This document shows, in pieces, positions 14,062 to 21,613 of a DNA stretch of 64,000 bases (position 1 is the stretch's first letter; every line of letters begins with the position of its first letter). The position numbers were made by a program, and so were the translations under genes. The notes under the pieces are model-generated. The model did no database searches. It was given only the letters and a program-made list of their open reading frames with translations, and was not told the DNA's origin. The DNA lies in the NCBI GenBank assembly GCA_965660355.1, contig CBFHZN010000003.1, positions 1-64,000 of the forward strand. Direction: 5' to 3'. The stretch is from CAJXVY01 sp965660355. GTDB taxonomy: Bacteria > Actinomycetota > Actinomycetes > Actinomycetales > Microbacteriaceae.

Positions 14062-14774
14062 TATAAGTATTTATTATATCGTTTTTTATATTCTTCCCAA
14101 CCATTTGCTCTTAATTGGCATGCCGGGCAAAATGGATCCTCTTCTGTTCCTTGTTCTGAGGACCATCCCCATTCAAATTGATAGGCACGTTGTCCATTAT
14201 AACAAGTATGAGATAATTGAATTACTTCTTCTAAACACCCTTCATCTTCAGCCAATTTAAAAGTATCAGCTTTATCTAAATACATTAATGGAGTTTCAAT
14301 TGTTAAACCACTTGGATTTTCTCCAAATACCCCCATTTCCATTGTGTTTAAAAGACTATCAATAAAATCACGTCTACAATCAGGGTAACCACTATAATCC
14401 GTTTGACAAACCCCAGTTACTAAAGCATCTGCACCAACTTTTAAAGCATATACATATGCGTTGTATAGAAAAATCCCATTTCGTCCTGGTACAAATGATG
14501 AAGGTAATCCGTATTTGTTAATTTGAGATACATCACCATTTGAGGTTAAAGCACTTTCAGCTAAAAACCCTAAAGATTGATCTAAATTAACTACAACTTG
14601 TTTAACTCCTGTTTTCTCTAAAATTTTAACAGACTGTTCAATCTCAATATCATGTTTTTGTCCATATTGGAAGGTAATAGCTTCTACGTATTCATATCTA
14701 TTTAATGCCCAATACAAACATGTTGTGGAATCTTGACCACCCGAAAATACTACTACAGCTTTTCCTTTTTTCAT
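14061..14774 (-). CDS. queC: 7-cyano-7-deazaguanine (preQ0) synthase QueC
   Basis: A 237-residue ATP-dependent enzyme converting 7-carboxy-7-deazaguanine to preQ0. The PP-loop 'SGGQDSTT' is at residues 11-18. 'ITFQYGQKHDIEIEQ', 'FVPGRNGIFLYNAYVYA', 'DCRRDFIDS' and 'IETPLMYLDKADTFKLAE' are family signatures. The zinc-binding cysteines appear as 'HTCYNG' and 'CPACQLRANG'. A ~20-residue insertion (QRAYQFEWGWSSEQGTEEDP) lies between the second and third cysteine positions. The gene lies between the DpdA-like gene (upstream) and queD (downstream). Looks intact. Confidence 0.96.
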   Translation of the reverse strand: MKKGKAVVVFSGGQDSTTCLYWALNRYEYVEAITFQYGQKHDIEIEQSVKILEKTGVKQVVVNLDQSLGFLAESALTSNGDVSQINKYGLPSSFVPGRNGIFLYNAYVYALKVGADALVTGVCQTDYSGYPDCRRDFIDSLLNTMEMGVFGENPSGLTIETPLMYLDKADTFKLAEDEGCLEEVIQLSHTCYNGQRAYQFEWGWSSEQGTEEDPFCPACQLRANGWEEYKKRYNKYL

Positions 14775-15043
14775 AATTTATTTGCTATTTGTTTAATTAT
14801 TTCCTCATCTTCATTTGGTAAAATATAATAACTATTTTTTATTTTATCAAGGTTTTTATGTAGTTGTTCTTCATCAAATGATAAATTTGAAAAATTCATT
14901 GTTCTATCCTCAGATATAATGTTGTTATCTATAAGATATTGAATAACTTCTTCAATTTCATCTGTACTACATTTATCTAAAAATTCATCAATGTCTACAT
15001 CTACTTCAACATCAACATATTCACTTGCATTAAAATTTGGCAT
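14771..15043 (-). CDS. Hypothetical acidic protein, 90 aa
   Basis: A very acidic protein with an alternating V-D/E strand (EYVDVEVDVDIDEF), then helices ('STDEIEEVIQYLIDNN'). It overlaps queC by 4 bases, so it is probably co-translated with it. No family is recognised. Charge and size are compatible with a DNA mimic or an interaction partner, but nothing in the sequence proves this. Confidence 0.65.
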   Translation of the reverse strand: MPNFNASEYVDVEVDVDIDEFLDKCSTDEIEEVIQYLIDNNIISEDRTMNFSNLSFDEEQLHKNLDKIKNSYYILPNEDEEIIKQIANKL

Positions 15044-15055
15044 AACTATATATTT

Positions 15056-15340
15056 TTAAAATGGTAAATCATCATCATTTTCAATTCCACGAGAATTTTC
15101 ATATTCCTCATATGTTGGGAATTTATCATTTAGAGGGAAGGAAGTAAAATAATCTGTTAAAAATCCAACAGGATATATCATTACTTTCCCTGAATATTTG
15201 GGGGTTGAGACTTCTTTAGTTGCTACTTTTACACCTATTTTTTTGGCATGGTTGTAGATTTGTTTGCCTAAATCATTTCCTGCGGGTTTCCCTAAAAATT
15301 CATAAAGGGATACGTGTGTGATTTCTTCTTTTATTTCCAT
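15056..15340 (-). CDS. Hypothetical protein with SSB-type acidic C-terminal tip
   Basis: A 94-residue protein that ends in NDDDLPF, identical in form to the C-terminal peptide of bacterial SSB (DDDIPF/DDDLPF), the docking site for replication and repair proteins. The body has 'VSLYEFLGKPAGNDLGKQIYNHAKKIGVKVATKEVS', which looks like a small helix-turn-helix or wing-like domain. It sits between the DpdA-like and queC genes. The body does not look like an OB fold, and it is too short for SSB. I infer a host-replisome-binding or recruitment protein. Confidence 0.7.
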   Translation of the reverse strand: MEIKEEITHVSLYEFLGKPAGNDLGKQIYNHAKKIGVKVATKEVSTPKYSGKVMIYPVGFLTDYFTSFPLNDKFPTYEEYENSRGIENDDDLPF

Positions 15341-15395
15341 AACTTTTTTATTTTTGTTTAATATAAATATACGTAAAAACTTTTATTATTCCAAA

Positions 15396-16190
15396 CTATA
15401 ATCCATTCATCTGTTTAAACATTTCAACATTATAATGTATTAAATTTTTATCCACATACTTTTCCTCAATATCTGCATGAGAATTCATATTTGCTAATGG
15501 TTTGTGATTGATTCCTAATACCCCGTATTCTTCCCCCTCTAAAGCCGCCATTACTGGGTTTGAAGTGTCAATGGATTCTATAAAAGGTATATTTTTATAC
15601 ATTCCGAATTCAGCGGGCCATGAAGTTCCTAAAAGATGAACCCTATCAGATTTTGATAAAAATCCACCTTTAAATAACTCAGATATCATTAAAAATCTTC
15701 CAACCGCTTTTCCAACATTTGGATTGGGGTGGGGGCATAAATTATTATAGTATGAGGCACCATATGAGTATGCTATTTTTTTATAACCTAATTCCTTGTA
15801 TATTTTAGTGCACAACATTGCTTCCCCTAAACTTTGAGCTTGAACAACTGCTACCTTTGTTACTCCCTTTGGTAGTTTGGTTTTTGACCAGTAACGAGCA
15901 TTAACGATAGATTCAACTTGGTTCTCCCAGACATCCGGAATTATAAACTCATTTGGTTTGATCTCATTTATCCAATGTAATAATCGCTTTGAATCATACG
16001 CCTCACCCAACTCATGTAATGAATTATCCATTACAATGTATCGACCTTCTTTCTTTGATTTGTAGAAAAAATCGCGATATTGGGGATTTTGATCCATTAA
16101 GTGAGGTAAACAATAATCATAACCATTAAATGTTTTACTTTCCTCAAGTAAACAAAATGGTACCTCATGTGATATTTTAATTTTTTTCAT
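15396..16190 (-). CDS. dpdA: DpdA-like tRNA-guanine transglycosylase family protein (DNA deazaguanine insertion)
   Basis: A 264-residue protein with the pattern of the TGT/DpdA superfamily. 'YIVMDNSLHELGEAYD' (Asp 55) and 'FIIPDVWENQ' (Asp 86) occupy substrate-pocket positions. 'KVAVVQAQSLGEA' and 'YKKIAYSYGA' are barrel strands. 'RVHLLGTSWPAEFGMY' followed by 'FIESIDTSNP' places Asp 208 where TGT has its catalytic Asp (GVDMFDC). DpdA enzymes exchange guanine in DNA for preQ0-type bases. Phage versions accompany FolE/QueD/QueE/QueC, as here. It is shorter than TGT (~370) and lacks the TGT C-terminal zinc site. The specific subfamily is not established. Confidence 0.82.
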   Translation of the reverse strand: MKKIKISHEVPFCLLEESKTFNGYDYCLPHLMDQNPQYRDFFYKSKKEGRYIVMDNSLHELGEAYDSKRLLHWINEIKPNEFIIPDVWENQVESIVNARYWSKTKLPKGVTKVAVVQAQSLGEAMLCTKIYKELGYKKIAYSYGASYYNNLCPHPNPNVGKAVGRFLMISELFKGGFLSKSDRVHLLGTSWPAEFGMYKNIPFIESIDTSNPVMAALEGEEYGVLGINHKPLANMNSHADIEEKYVDKNLIHYNVEMFKQMNGL

Positions 16191-16198
16191 ATAATTTT

Positions 16199-16498
16199 TT
16201 AAATATAATTTGAAATAAAATATGCTAATTTATAACCTATAAATGCACCCAATGCTGTAGGTACTGGGAATATAATGAATTTTCCTAAGGAGGTCACATA
16301 TTTTGGTCTGTTTATAACTTTCCCAACATAAAAATAATAAGTCATATAACCTACTAAAACTGCAATATCTATCCTATTTGTTATAAAAACAACAATTATG
16401 GAACCTAAAAAACCATATACGGTATTCTCAAGTATAGCTTGCATTATTTCTCGGTTAGGAGTTTCTTGATACTCCTTTTTCATTTTTTTTAAACTCAT
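16199..16498 (-). CDS. Small membrane protein, 99 aa
   Basis: After a charged 20-residue N-terminus, three hydrophobic segments can be seen: about 26-44 (VYGFLGSIIVVFITN), 47-62 (IAVLVGYMTYYFYVG) and 75-98 (FIIFPVPTALGAFIGYKLAYF). It is an inner-membrane protein of unknown role. It follows a GIY-YIG gene and precedes the DpdA-like gene by 8 bases. No signal for holin function beyond size and topology. Confidence 0.65.
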   Translation of the reverse strand: MSLKKMKKEYQETPNREIMQAILENTVYGFLGSIIVVFITNRIDIAVLVGYMTYYFYVGKVINRPKYVTSLGKFIIFPVPTALGAFIGYKLAYFISNYI

Positions 16499-16543
16499 TT
16501 TTTTAATTTGATAATGGGAATTTGATTGTTGGGAATGTATTAA

Positions 16544-17146
16544 TTATTTTTTACATTTCCAAGTTTTTCCTTTAGTATTACTGGGTTTCCCTTTGGATTT
16601 ATGTTTTTTTAATTGAGGTGGTTTACCATCCCATTGTTCTTTATATAACCAAATATAATTATGGGCTGATCTTTGAATTCCTTTACATACATTACATATA
16701 GCTGAACTTGGGACTCCTGTTTTGGAATATGCTTCACCCATTGATTTATATTCTGCTATAAAATCACCTTGTTTATCAAATTGTAGAACAGCGGTGCTAG
16801 TTCCTAAATCCCAAGTTATTTTCTGTCCTTTAAGTTTATTGCTAACTGTTGGTTTCTTAATTCCTCTTTGTTTATCCCCTATTAATTTTTTAGATGATTC
16901 TTTTTGGTATTCAGGACCTCCCCCACCTTTATTTCTATTTAATAATTTTATTCCCCAAATACCAAATAATTCAATCCACCATTGTTCCCAAAACACCCAT
17001 TCTTTTTTTTCTATTTCATCAATTACTTCAAGAGTTACATCTTTGCTAAAATTTACTCTATGTTCTCTTAATCGTCTGTTGGGTTCATTAGTTTTACCTA
17101 AATAAATAGGAATATTATTTTCTACTAGAATATAAATTGAAATCAT
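16544..17146 (-). CDS. GIY-YIG endonuclease-like protein
   Basis: A 200-residue protein with the module 'ISIYILVENNIPIYLGKTNEPNRRLREH'. It keeps the two strands of a GIY-YIG fold and the Arg-containing helix, then 'KKEWVFWEQWWIELFG' supplies the usual Glu region. The middle and end are basic (KKLIGDKQRGIKKPTVSNKL, KGKPSNTKGK), like NUMOD-type DNA contacts. It is probably a free-standing homing endonuclease placed between thyA and the DpdA group. In T4-like phages such enzymes often sit beside nucleotide metabolism genes. Confidence 0.85.
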   Translation of the reverse strand: MISIYILVENNIPIYLGKTNEPNRRLREHRVNFSKDVTLEVIDEIEKKEWVFWEQWWIELFGIWGIKLLNRNKGGGGPEYQKESSKKLIGDKQRGIKKPTVSNKLKGQKITWDLGTSTAVLQFDKQGDFIAEYKSMGEAYSKTGVPSSAICNVCKGIQRSAHNYIWLYKEQWDGKPPQLKKHKSKGKPSNTKGKTWKCKK

Positions 17147-17159
17147 AATGGCATATTTG

Positions 17160-17170
17160 TTATAAATATT
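17160..17170 (-). promoter_or_regulatory. AATATTTATAA motif
   Basis: An exact copy of the recurrent motif, 13 bases before the GIY-YIG gene start, in the short gap after thyA. It is within a larger imperfect repeat (GGCATAATATTTATAAC ... TATGCC). Confidence 0.4.
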
Positions 17171-17190
17171 ATGCCATTATGTTTTTTATA

Positions 17191-18162
17191 TTAGTTTGAT
17201 AGAGGGAGTTTTATGGCTGGGTGGGATTGGTAATTAAATAGTACAAAATCATCAAGTGTTAAATCTGTTAAGTCTTTACTATATTCACCTTCCCTATAAT
17301 CCAGACAAATAGAAGGTAATTTAAATGGTTCTCTAATAAGTTGTTCCTTTACTCCTTCTATGTGATTTTTATAGATATGACAATCCCCTAAATTACCTAT
17401 AAGTTCATAAGGAATCATTCCTACTTCTTTAGCAATAATTTCTAATAACAATCCATAAGATGCTATATTAAAGGGGATACCGAGACCTACATCACAACTA
17501 CGTTGATTCCAAGCCAAACTTAAATAACGTTTACCATCTTTTTCATGTGAGTAACATTGGAACGAGAAGTGACAAGGAGGTAACACCATTTCATCCAATT
17601 CTCCAACATTCCAACTGTTCACCATTAATCTTCTACTATCTGGATTTGTTTTGAGTTCGTTGATTAAGATTGATATTTGGTCAATAACTGTTTGGTCCAC
17701 TTCATCAAAGATTTTTTCATATGAACCATCCGTAGATAAATACATTTTCTTTTTAGTCCATCTTCTCCATTGCTTACCGTAAATTGGCCCTAAATCAAAC
17801 ATGCTATCATGAAAGGCATGTGCTCCTTTTATTACTTTTTGTTTTATTTCCTCAAGTGTGTATGGAGAAGAACATGATTTTTCATATTTTTTATACCAAT
17901 CCCCATCCCATATTTTAATATCATTTCTCCAAAGATCCCTAATATCGGTACTTCCCCTAAGAAACCAAAGTAATTCACCTACAATTCCTTTCCAATACAT
18001 TTTCTTTGTTGTGAGTAATGGAAAACCTTCTGGCATTTTATGTCTGATTTGTCTTCCAAATACTGAAATTGTACCTGTACCAGTTCTGTCCTCTTTTACC
18101 ACTCCGGTATCTAAGATATCCTGGAGTAGTTTAAGATATTGATGTTCTATGTTTTTACTCAT
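17191..18162 (-). CDS. thyA: Thymidylate synthase ThyA
   Basis: A 323-residue folate-dependent enzyme making dTMP from dUMP. The phosphate-binding 'EDRTGTGT' is at residues 24-31. The catalytic Cys 197 is in 'LPPCHFSFQCY'. 'NQRSCDVGLGIPFNIASYG' and 'IGNLGDCHIYKNHIEGV' are hallmark motifs. An insertion at residues 95-160 is typical of larger ThyA forms. It supplies dTMP for replication alongside NrdA/NrdB. Its ATG overlaps the preceding 68-residue gene by 8 bases. Confidence 0.97.
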   Translation of the reverse strand: MSKNIEHQYLKLLQDILDTGVVKEDRTGTGTISVFGRQIRHKMPEGFPLLTTKKMYWKGIVGELLWFLRGSTDIRDLWRNDIKIWDGDWYKKYEKSCSSPYTLEEIKQKVIKGAHAFHDSMFDLGPIYGKQWRRWTKKKMYLSTDGSYEKIFDEVDQTVIDQISILINELKTNPDSRRLMVNSWNVGELDEMVLPPCHFSFQCYSHEKDGKRYLSLAWNQRSCDVGLGIPFNIASYGLLLEIIAKEVGMIPYELIGNLGDCHIYKNHIEGVKEQLIREPFKLPSICLDYREGEYSKDLTDLTLDDFVLFNYQSHPAIKLPLSN

Positions 18163-18361
18163 CTTTGTTTTGGTTTCGACGTATTTCTAATGATTTAGTT
18201 CCCACTACATTTGTTTTTTCCTCACCATGTAAGTTAAAAGGTATTTTAGACATCATTGATAAATCAATTACTTGATTCATTAGTACCCCAATTGGTTGTT
18301 GCTGTGCTGCCATCTTCTCAGATATCATTTGCGGTACATTTTGTAATTCCTCTTCACTCAT
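18155..18361 (-). CDS. Hypothetical protein, 68 aa
   Basis: A small polar protein (MSEEELQNVPQMISEKMAAQ) with Gln/Met-rich helix and a basic tail (EIRRNQNKDE). It overlaps thyA by 8 bases and follows a 105-residue gene by 4 bases, so it is part of the same transcript. Nothing recognised. Confidence 0.6.
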   Translation of the reverse strand: MSEEELQNVPQMISEKMAAQQQPIGVLMNQVIDLSMMSKIPFNLHGEEKTNVVGTKSLEIRRNQNKDE

Positions 18362-18365
18362 AATT

Positions 18366-18683
18366 TTAGTCTATTTTAAGAGTCATTGTGGGTCTGAAAC
18401 TGAAATCAACCCATATTTTACATACAATTAAGTTCAGCCCAATCATATAACAGTTAACATGGTTAGATTTATTAAAGGTTTTTCTAATTGTATCCTCTTT
18501 GTTCTTTCCTTTTTTAGTTGGTCCTAAAACCTCATATTTTTTAGCAAATATCCCTAACTGCCAATTTTTCCTAATTTGGTTGCCTTCATAATTTGAAATC
18601 ATACCTTCTTTAGCACCTTTTTCCCATCGGTGTCTCAAAATCCATTTAGACCTAAACTTTCCTATGTTTATTTTTTTCTCCAT
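18366..18683 (-). CDS. Hypothetical basic protein, 105 aa
   Basis: A basic protein (MEKKINIGKFRSKWILRHRW) whose ATG directly abuts the stop of a 37-residue membrane micro-protein. It contains one moderately hydrophobic strand near the C-terminus (CYMIGLNLIVCKIWVDF). No family is recognised. Position in a chain of small head-to-tail genes suggests a fast-evolving accessory region. Confidence 0.6.
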   Translation of the reverse strand: MEKKINIGKFRSKWILRHRWEKGAKEGMISNYEGNQIRKNWQLGIFAKKYEVLGPTKKGKNKEDTIRKTFNKSNHVNCYMIGLNLIVCKIWVDFSFRPTMTLKID

Positions 18684-18797
18684 TTAAAAATGATTTTGTG
18701 GTTTTTCTTTAATTTTATTTATTATCGCAATAATAGCAACACAAATGAAAAAAGATGTCCATGGGTACTCGTAAACTGCTTCTATAAAATCTCTCAT
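18684..18797 (-). CDS. 37-residue membrane micro-protein
   Basis: Sequence begins MRDFIEAVYEYPWTSFFICV and continues with a hydrophobic helix (WTSFFICVAIIAIINKI, about residues 13-29), then a Lys-rich end. The ATG overlaps the upstream stop (TAATG) and its stop abuts the next ATG, the same packing as its neighbours. This is good evidence that it is real despite its size. A single-span membrane protein, possibly an accessory lysis or exclusion factor (speculative). Confidence 0.6.
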   Translation of the reverse strand: MRDFIEAVYEYPWTSFFICVAIIAIINKIKEKPQNHF

Positions 18798-18982
18798 TAT
18801 TTTTCTATTTTACAATTTTTACAATCTTTTACCTCCCCATAATAAGTTTCTCTATATTTGTGGATAGTTTTATAAGGCATCCCCAAAAAACATTTTTGGA
18901 TTTTAACTACTCTAGAACTTAAAATTCCCATATTTGGGTGGTAGTAATTTTTAAATGATATATTTCTTTTTACTTTAAACAT
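18797..18982 (-). CDS. Hypothetical basic protein with Cys pair, 61 aa
   Basis: A Lys/Tyr-rich small protein with a C-terminal C-x-x-C pair (DCKNCKIEK) and one more Cys (KCFLG). The Cys pair could bind zinc or form a disulfide. It overlaps its downstream neighbour by one base and the upstream gene by 8. No family is recognised. Confidence 0.6.
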   Translation of the reverse strand: MFKVKRNISFKNYYHPNMGILSSRVVKIQKCFLGMPYKTIHKYRETYYGEVKDCKNCKIEK

Positions 18983-19472
18983 ATTTTTTAGGTCTTCCTC
19001 TAAGTTCTTGTTTTTTCTTATCGAATGTTTTTAAACAGTAATAATAAAAATCCTCTATTGTACCATCAAAATTTTCTATATGAATATAATACTCCTCTTT
19101 GGACATTACAAATTCTTTTTGGAAATTCTTTTGCAAATCTATTAAAAGTTGGGATTCGGTTTTTTCAAAATCCTCAATTAAACGTTTTCTACGTGCTAGA
19201 TCAACCTGATTATTTTCTAGGAGTTTTTGAATATCACCTTTATATTTGATATACAAATCATTTAATTCCAATTCAGTTAATTTCCATTGCCAGTAGTAAT
19301 GTGAGAACTCATAGTCACCATTTTTTATGCGCTCTAAAAAAGAGGATTTGGTGGGGAGTGGATGGTTTTTGGATGTGTATCTTCTCCACCACATGAATTT
19401 ATTGTAGTTGAGTGGTTTGAGTTTTTTAATTTCTTTATGAATTAAACTTTCATTTGATACTTGATATAGCAT
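18975..19472 (-). CDS. Hypothetical protein, 165 aa, with RGRPKK tail
   Basis: I start at MLYQVSNESLIHKEIKKL because this ATG follows an A-rich leader. The frame extends 9 codons further only with a TTG start. The protein is rich in Lys, Tyr, Trp and Glu, with long helices (about 60-140), and ends in RGRPKKYV, an AT-hook-like core. 'YNKFMWWRRYTSKNHPL' is distinctive. Possibly DNA-binding, but no domain is recognised. Confidence 0.65.
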   Translation of the reverse strand: MLYQVSNESLIHKEIKKLKPLNYNKFMWWRRYTSKNHPLPTKSSFLERIKNGDYEFSHYYWQWKLTELELNDLYIKYKGDIQKLLENNQVDLARRKRLIEDFEKTESQLLIDLQKNFQKEFVMSKEEYYIHIENFDGTIEDFYYYCLKTFDKKKQELRGRPKKYV

Positions 19473-19516
19473 AACCTTTATTTTTGATAGAATATACAAA
19501 AAATACTTTCAATATC

Positions 19517-20530
19517 CTAATAAGTTTTCCCATCTTCGTTTTTTAATTTTTCTATCATCTGTTTTCTTTTTTTGGTAGAGTATCCTGAGTTATTTATTTT
19601 ATTGATTTCTTCTTCTAATGGAGGAGGAGAAGACTGAGTAATAGGTGGTGGAGGGGGAGGGGGGTTTCTATGTCCTGGCATATTAGTTAGTTGAGGTGAT
19701 GGTTTGGGTTCTCCATAAATTCCATTTTTTATTTCTAGATTTTTAAATGCTTGATTAGTGGCTACAACCAATGTTATAGCTAACGGATCAAACACAAATA
19801 TTAAAAGTAGTATTAACCATGTGGATATGGTTTTTATGGGTTTATCTAACGTGTCACTTAAGTATTTTACCACACCTAATTCCCCATTTAGGGTTTCATC
19901 TGTCTGTAATTCGAGTATTTGCATTTCTAAAGAGGTTATAGAGTCATTTAAAGCACCCACATACTTTGATATGGTATCTCTTAATCGTGTAGATTGAGAA
20001 AGTTGGGCTTCAAAAGTTTTTCGGGCAGCTCTAGAAGTGGTAGAGATTATTTGTCCTGTTTCTTTATCTTTATATTCAATCCTAGTCCCTTGGGAGAGTT
20101 GCTTCCTTAATTCAGATATATCTTTTGTTAAGTTGGTTTTTTCAACTTGTTTTTCAACTTTTATCTCTTTAAATCTTTCCTTTTTTACCTCTATATTAGA
20201 GATTACATTACTATTTACCTCTAAACGTGCTATATTTTCATTAAAACCATGACTCAATAGACCATATATACCAACTGAGGTAATGAATGATAACACGATT
20301 AGGGCGAGTGTTAAGTATATTTTAAGACCCAATAAGGTTTTACTCCATTGGTTATGTAGGTATGTTGCTATTACGAGTTTAGATGCCTCTAAAAATGATC
20401 CCATTATAATAACTGGGAGGGCCACAGCTGAAAAAACAATAGAAAGGCCTAAAACGCTATAGTATGCCGCGGTGGTGGATAATCCTAAAGCACATATTAG
20501 AAGTAGCCACGGGAGTATTTTTTTATTCAT
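19517..20530 (-). CDS. Membrane protein with central coiled coil and proline-rich tail
   Basis: A 337-residue protein. Hydrophobic segments are at about 6-24, 30-52, 66-90 and 237-260. Between the third and fourth lies a ~140-residue charged coiled-coil region (KKERFKEIKVEKQVEKTNL). After the last segment comes a cytoplasmic tail with seven consecutive prolines and a Lys-rich end. The layout (three spans, coiled coil, one span) resembles DUF4407-type proteins, which I mention only as a topological comparison. It follows the endolysin gene and may act in lysis timing or envelope remodelling (inference). Confidence 0.75.
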   Translation of the reverse strand: MNKKILPWLLLICALGLSTTAAYYSVLGLSIVFSAVALPVIIMGSFLEASKLVIATYLHNQWSKTLLGLKIYLTLALIVLSFITSVGIYGLLSHGFNENIARLEVNSNVISNIEVKKERFKEIKVEKQVEKTNLTKDISELRKQLSQGTRIEYKDKETGQIISTTSRAARKTFEAQLSQSTRLRDTISKYVGALNDSITSLEMQILELQTDETLNGELGVVKYLSDTLDKPIKTISTWLILLLIFVFDPLAITLVVATNQAFKNLEIKNGIYGEPKPSPQLTNMPGHRNPPPPPPPITQSSPPPLEEEINKINNSGYSTKKRKQMIEKLKNEDGKTY

Positions 20531-20553
20531 GGTTAGAATATAAAAAAGGAATT

Positions 20554-21336
20554 TTACATCTCCAAGGAGGATTCAATTTCTCTTATCCAATCTTGCACAT
20601 TAAATGAAGGGCAATCTTTATTAGAGAATTCATAATGCCCATGAAAGGTTAAATTTGGCATTTTTGATTTAAATGTGTGGTATATAGTTTCAAGAATTTC
20701 TTTTTGGGTTTCTGTTCTGTTATCAAGCGCTTTACCATTTTTATCAACCCCCCCAATGTATGAAACATGTAAGGAGGTGGTGTTAATGCCTGCTACTCCA
20801 TTAGACACCCTATTAAAATCCTGTAGTTGTGTCCATGAACCATCTGCTGTTACCATAATGTGATATCCAGGATTTTTCCATCCTTTTTTTACTTTCCAAT
20901 ATCTTAAAATACTCTCAATAGTTGTAGATTGTTGGGTTGCGGTGCAATGAAATACTAATCGGGTAACATTTCGAGTAATATTAGATGAGTTTATTAAATT
21001 TATAAGCTCTACAATGTTGGGACAAGTAGGTTGTGATTCCCTAATATCATCAACCATTACTTCTTCCTCAGGATCTGAGAAATCTTCATTTATATCCTCT
21101 GTGGGATATACTGGGGATATTTTATTTTGGGTTTGGGTAGTTAAAGTTTTCCAAGTAAGGGGACCTACTATTCCATCATCTTTTAACCCATTATCTTTTT
21201 GGAATTTTATCACTGCTAATTGAGTAACGGGTCCAAAATTTCCAGTATTAGTTGGGTAGGTGAAATATTCTAAATCTCGTAATAATTGTTGTAATTCTAC
21301 AACTCTTTGACCTTTATTATATAACCTTAAAATCAT
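20554..21336 (-). CDS. Endolysin: PG-binding domain plus N-acetylmuramoyl-L-alanine amidase
   Basis: A 260-residue protein. Residues 1-66 form a peptidoglycan-binding_1 domain (GQRVVELQQLLRDLEYF, NFGPVTQLAVIKFQKDNGL, GIVGPLTWKTL). An acidic linker follows, then an Amidase_2/PGRP domain from about 115. Its zinc-type residues are in 'LVFHCTAT', 'PGYHIMVTADG' and 'FHGHYEFSNKDCPSF'. It cleaves the amide bond between MurNAc and the stem peptide. There is no signal peptide, so it needs a holin, and two holin-like genes lie directly upstream. Confidence 0.94.
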   Translation of the reverse strand: MILRLYNKGQRVVELQQLLRDLEYFTYPTNTGNFGPVTQLAVIKFQKDNGLKDDGIVGPLTWKTLTTQTQNKISPVYPTEDINEDFSDPEEEVMVDDIRESQPTCPNIVELINLINSSNITRNVTRLVFHCTATQQSTTIESILRYWKVKKGWKNPGYHIMVTADGSWTQLQDFNRVSNGVAGINTTSLHVSYIGGVDKNGKALDNRTETQKEILETIYHTFKSKMPNLTFHGHYEFSNKDCPSFNVQDWIREIESSLEM

Positions 21337-21346
21337 ATATATTTTT

Positions 21347-21613
21347 TTATTTTTTTATAGTTTTAAATACACCCACTATTTTTCCTCCAAGTACATATCC
21401 AGCAAATAACACCATTGCAAATTCTAATGCCTCCACAACTATGGAAAATTTATCCAAATCTATGTCTTGTTTTATAGTACCAGTTACAACCATTATACTT
21501 AAAGTAAGGTAATATGCAAGTACGGAAAGGAACAAATAAAGTCTACCTTGAGAATATTCTAATTCACCTGTTGAAGGGTTTGTTTCTTTTAATATTTTTA
21601 GTAATTTTTTCAT
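21347..21613 (-). CDS. Putative small holin-like membrane protein, 88 aa
   Basis: Two hydrophobic segments (about residues 25-46, YLFLSVLAYYLTLSIMVV, and 60-82, EALEFAMVLFAGYVLGG), a charged N-terminus and a Lys-rich C-terminus. This size and topology next to an endolysin suggests a holin or antiholin. It overlaps the upstream holin-family gene by 4 bases. Family assignment is by context and topology only. Confidence 0.65.
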   Translation of the reverse strand: MKKLLKILKETNPSTGELEYSQGRLYLFLSVLAYYLTLSIMVVTGTIKQDIDLDKFSIVVEALEFAMVLFAGYVLGGKIVGVFKTIKK

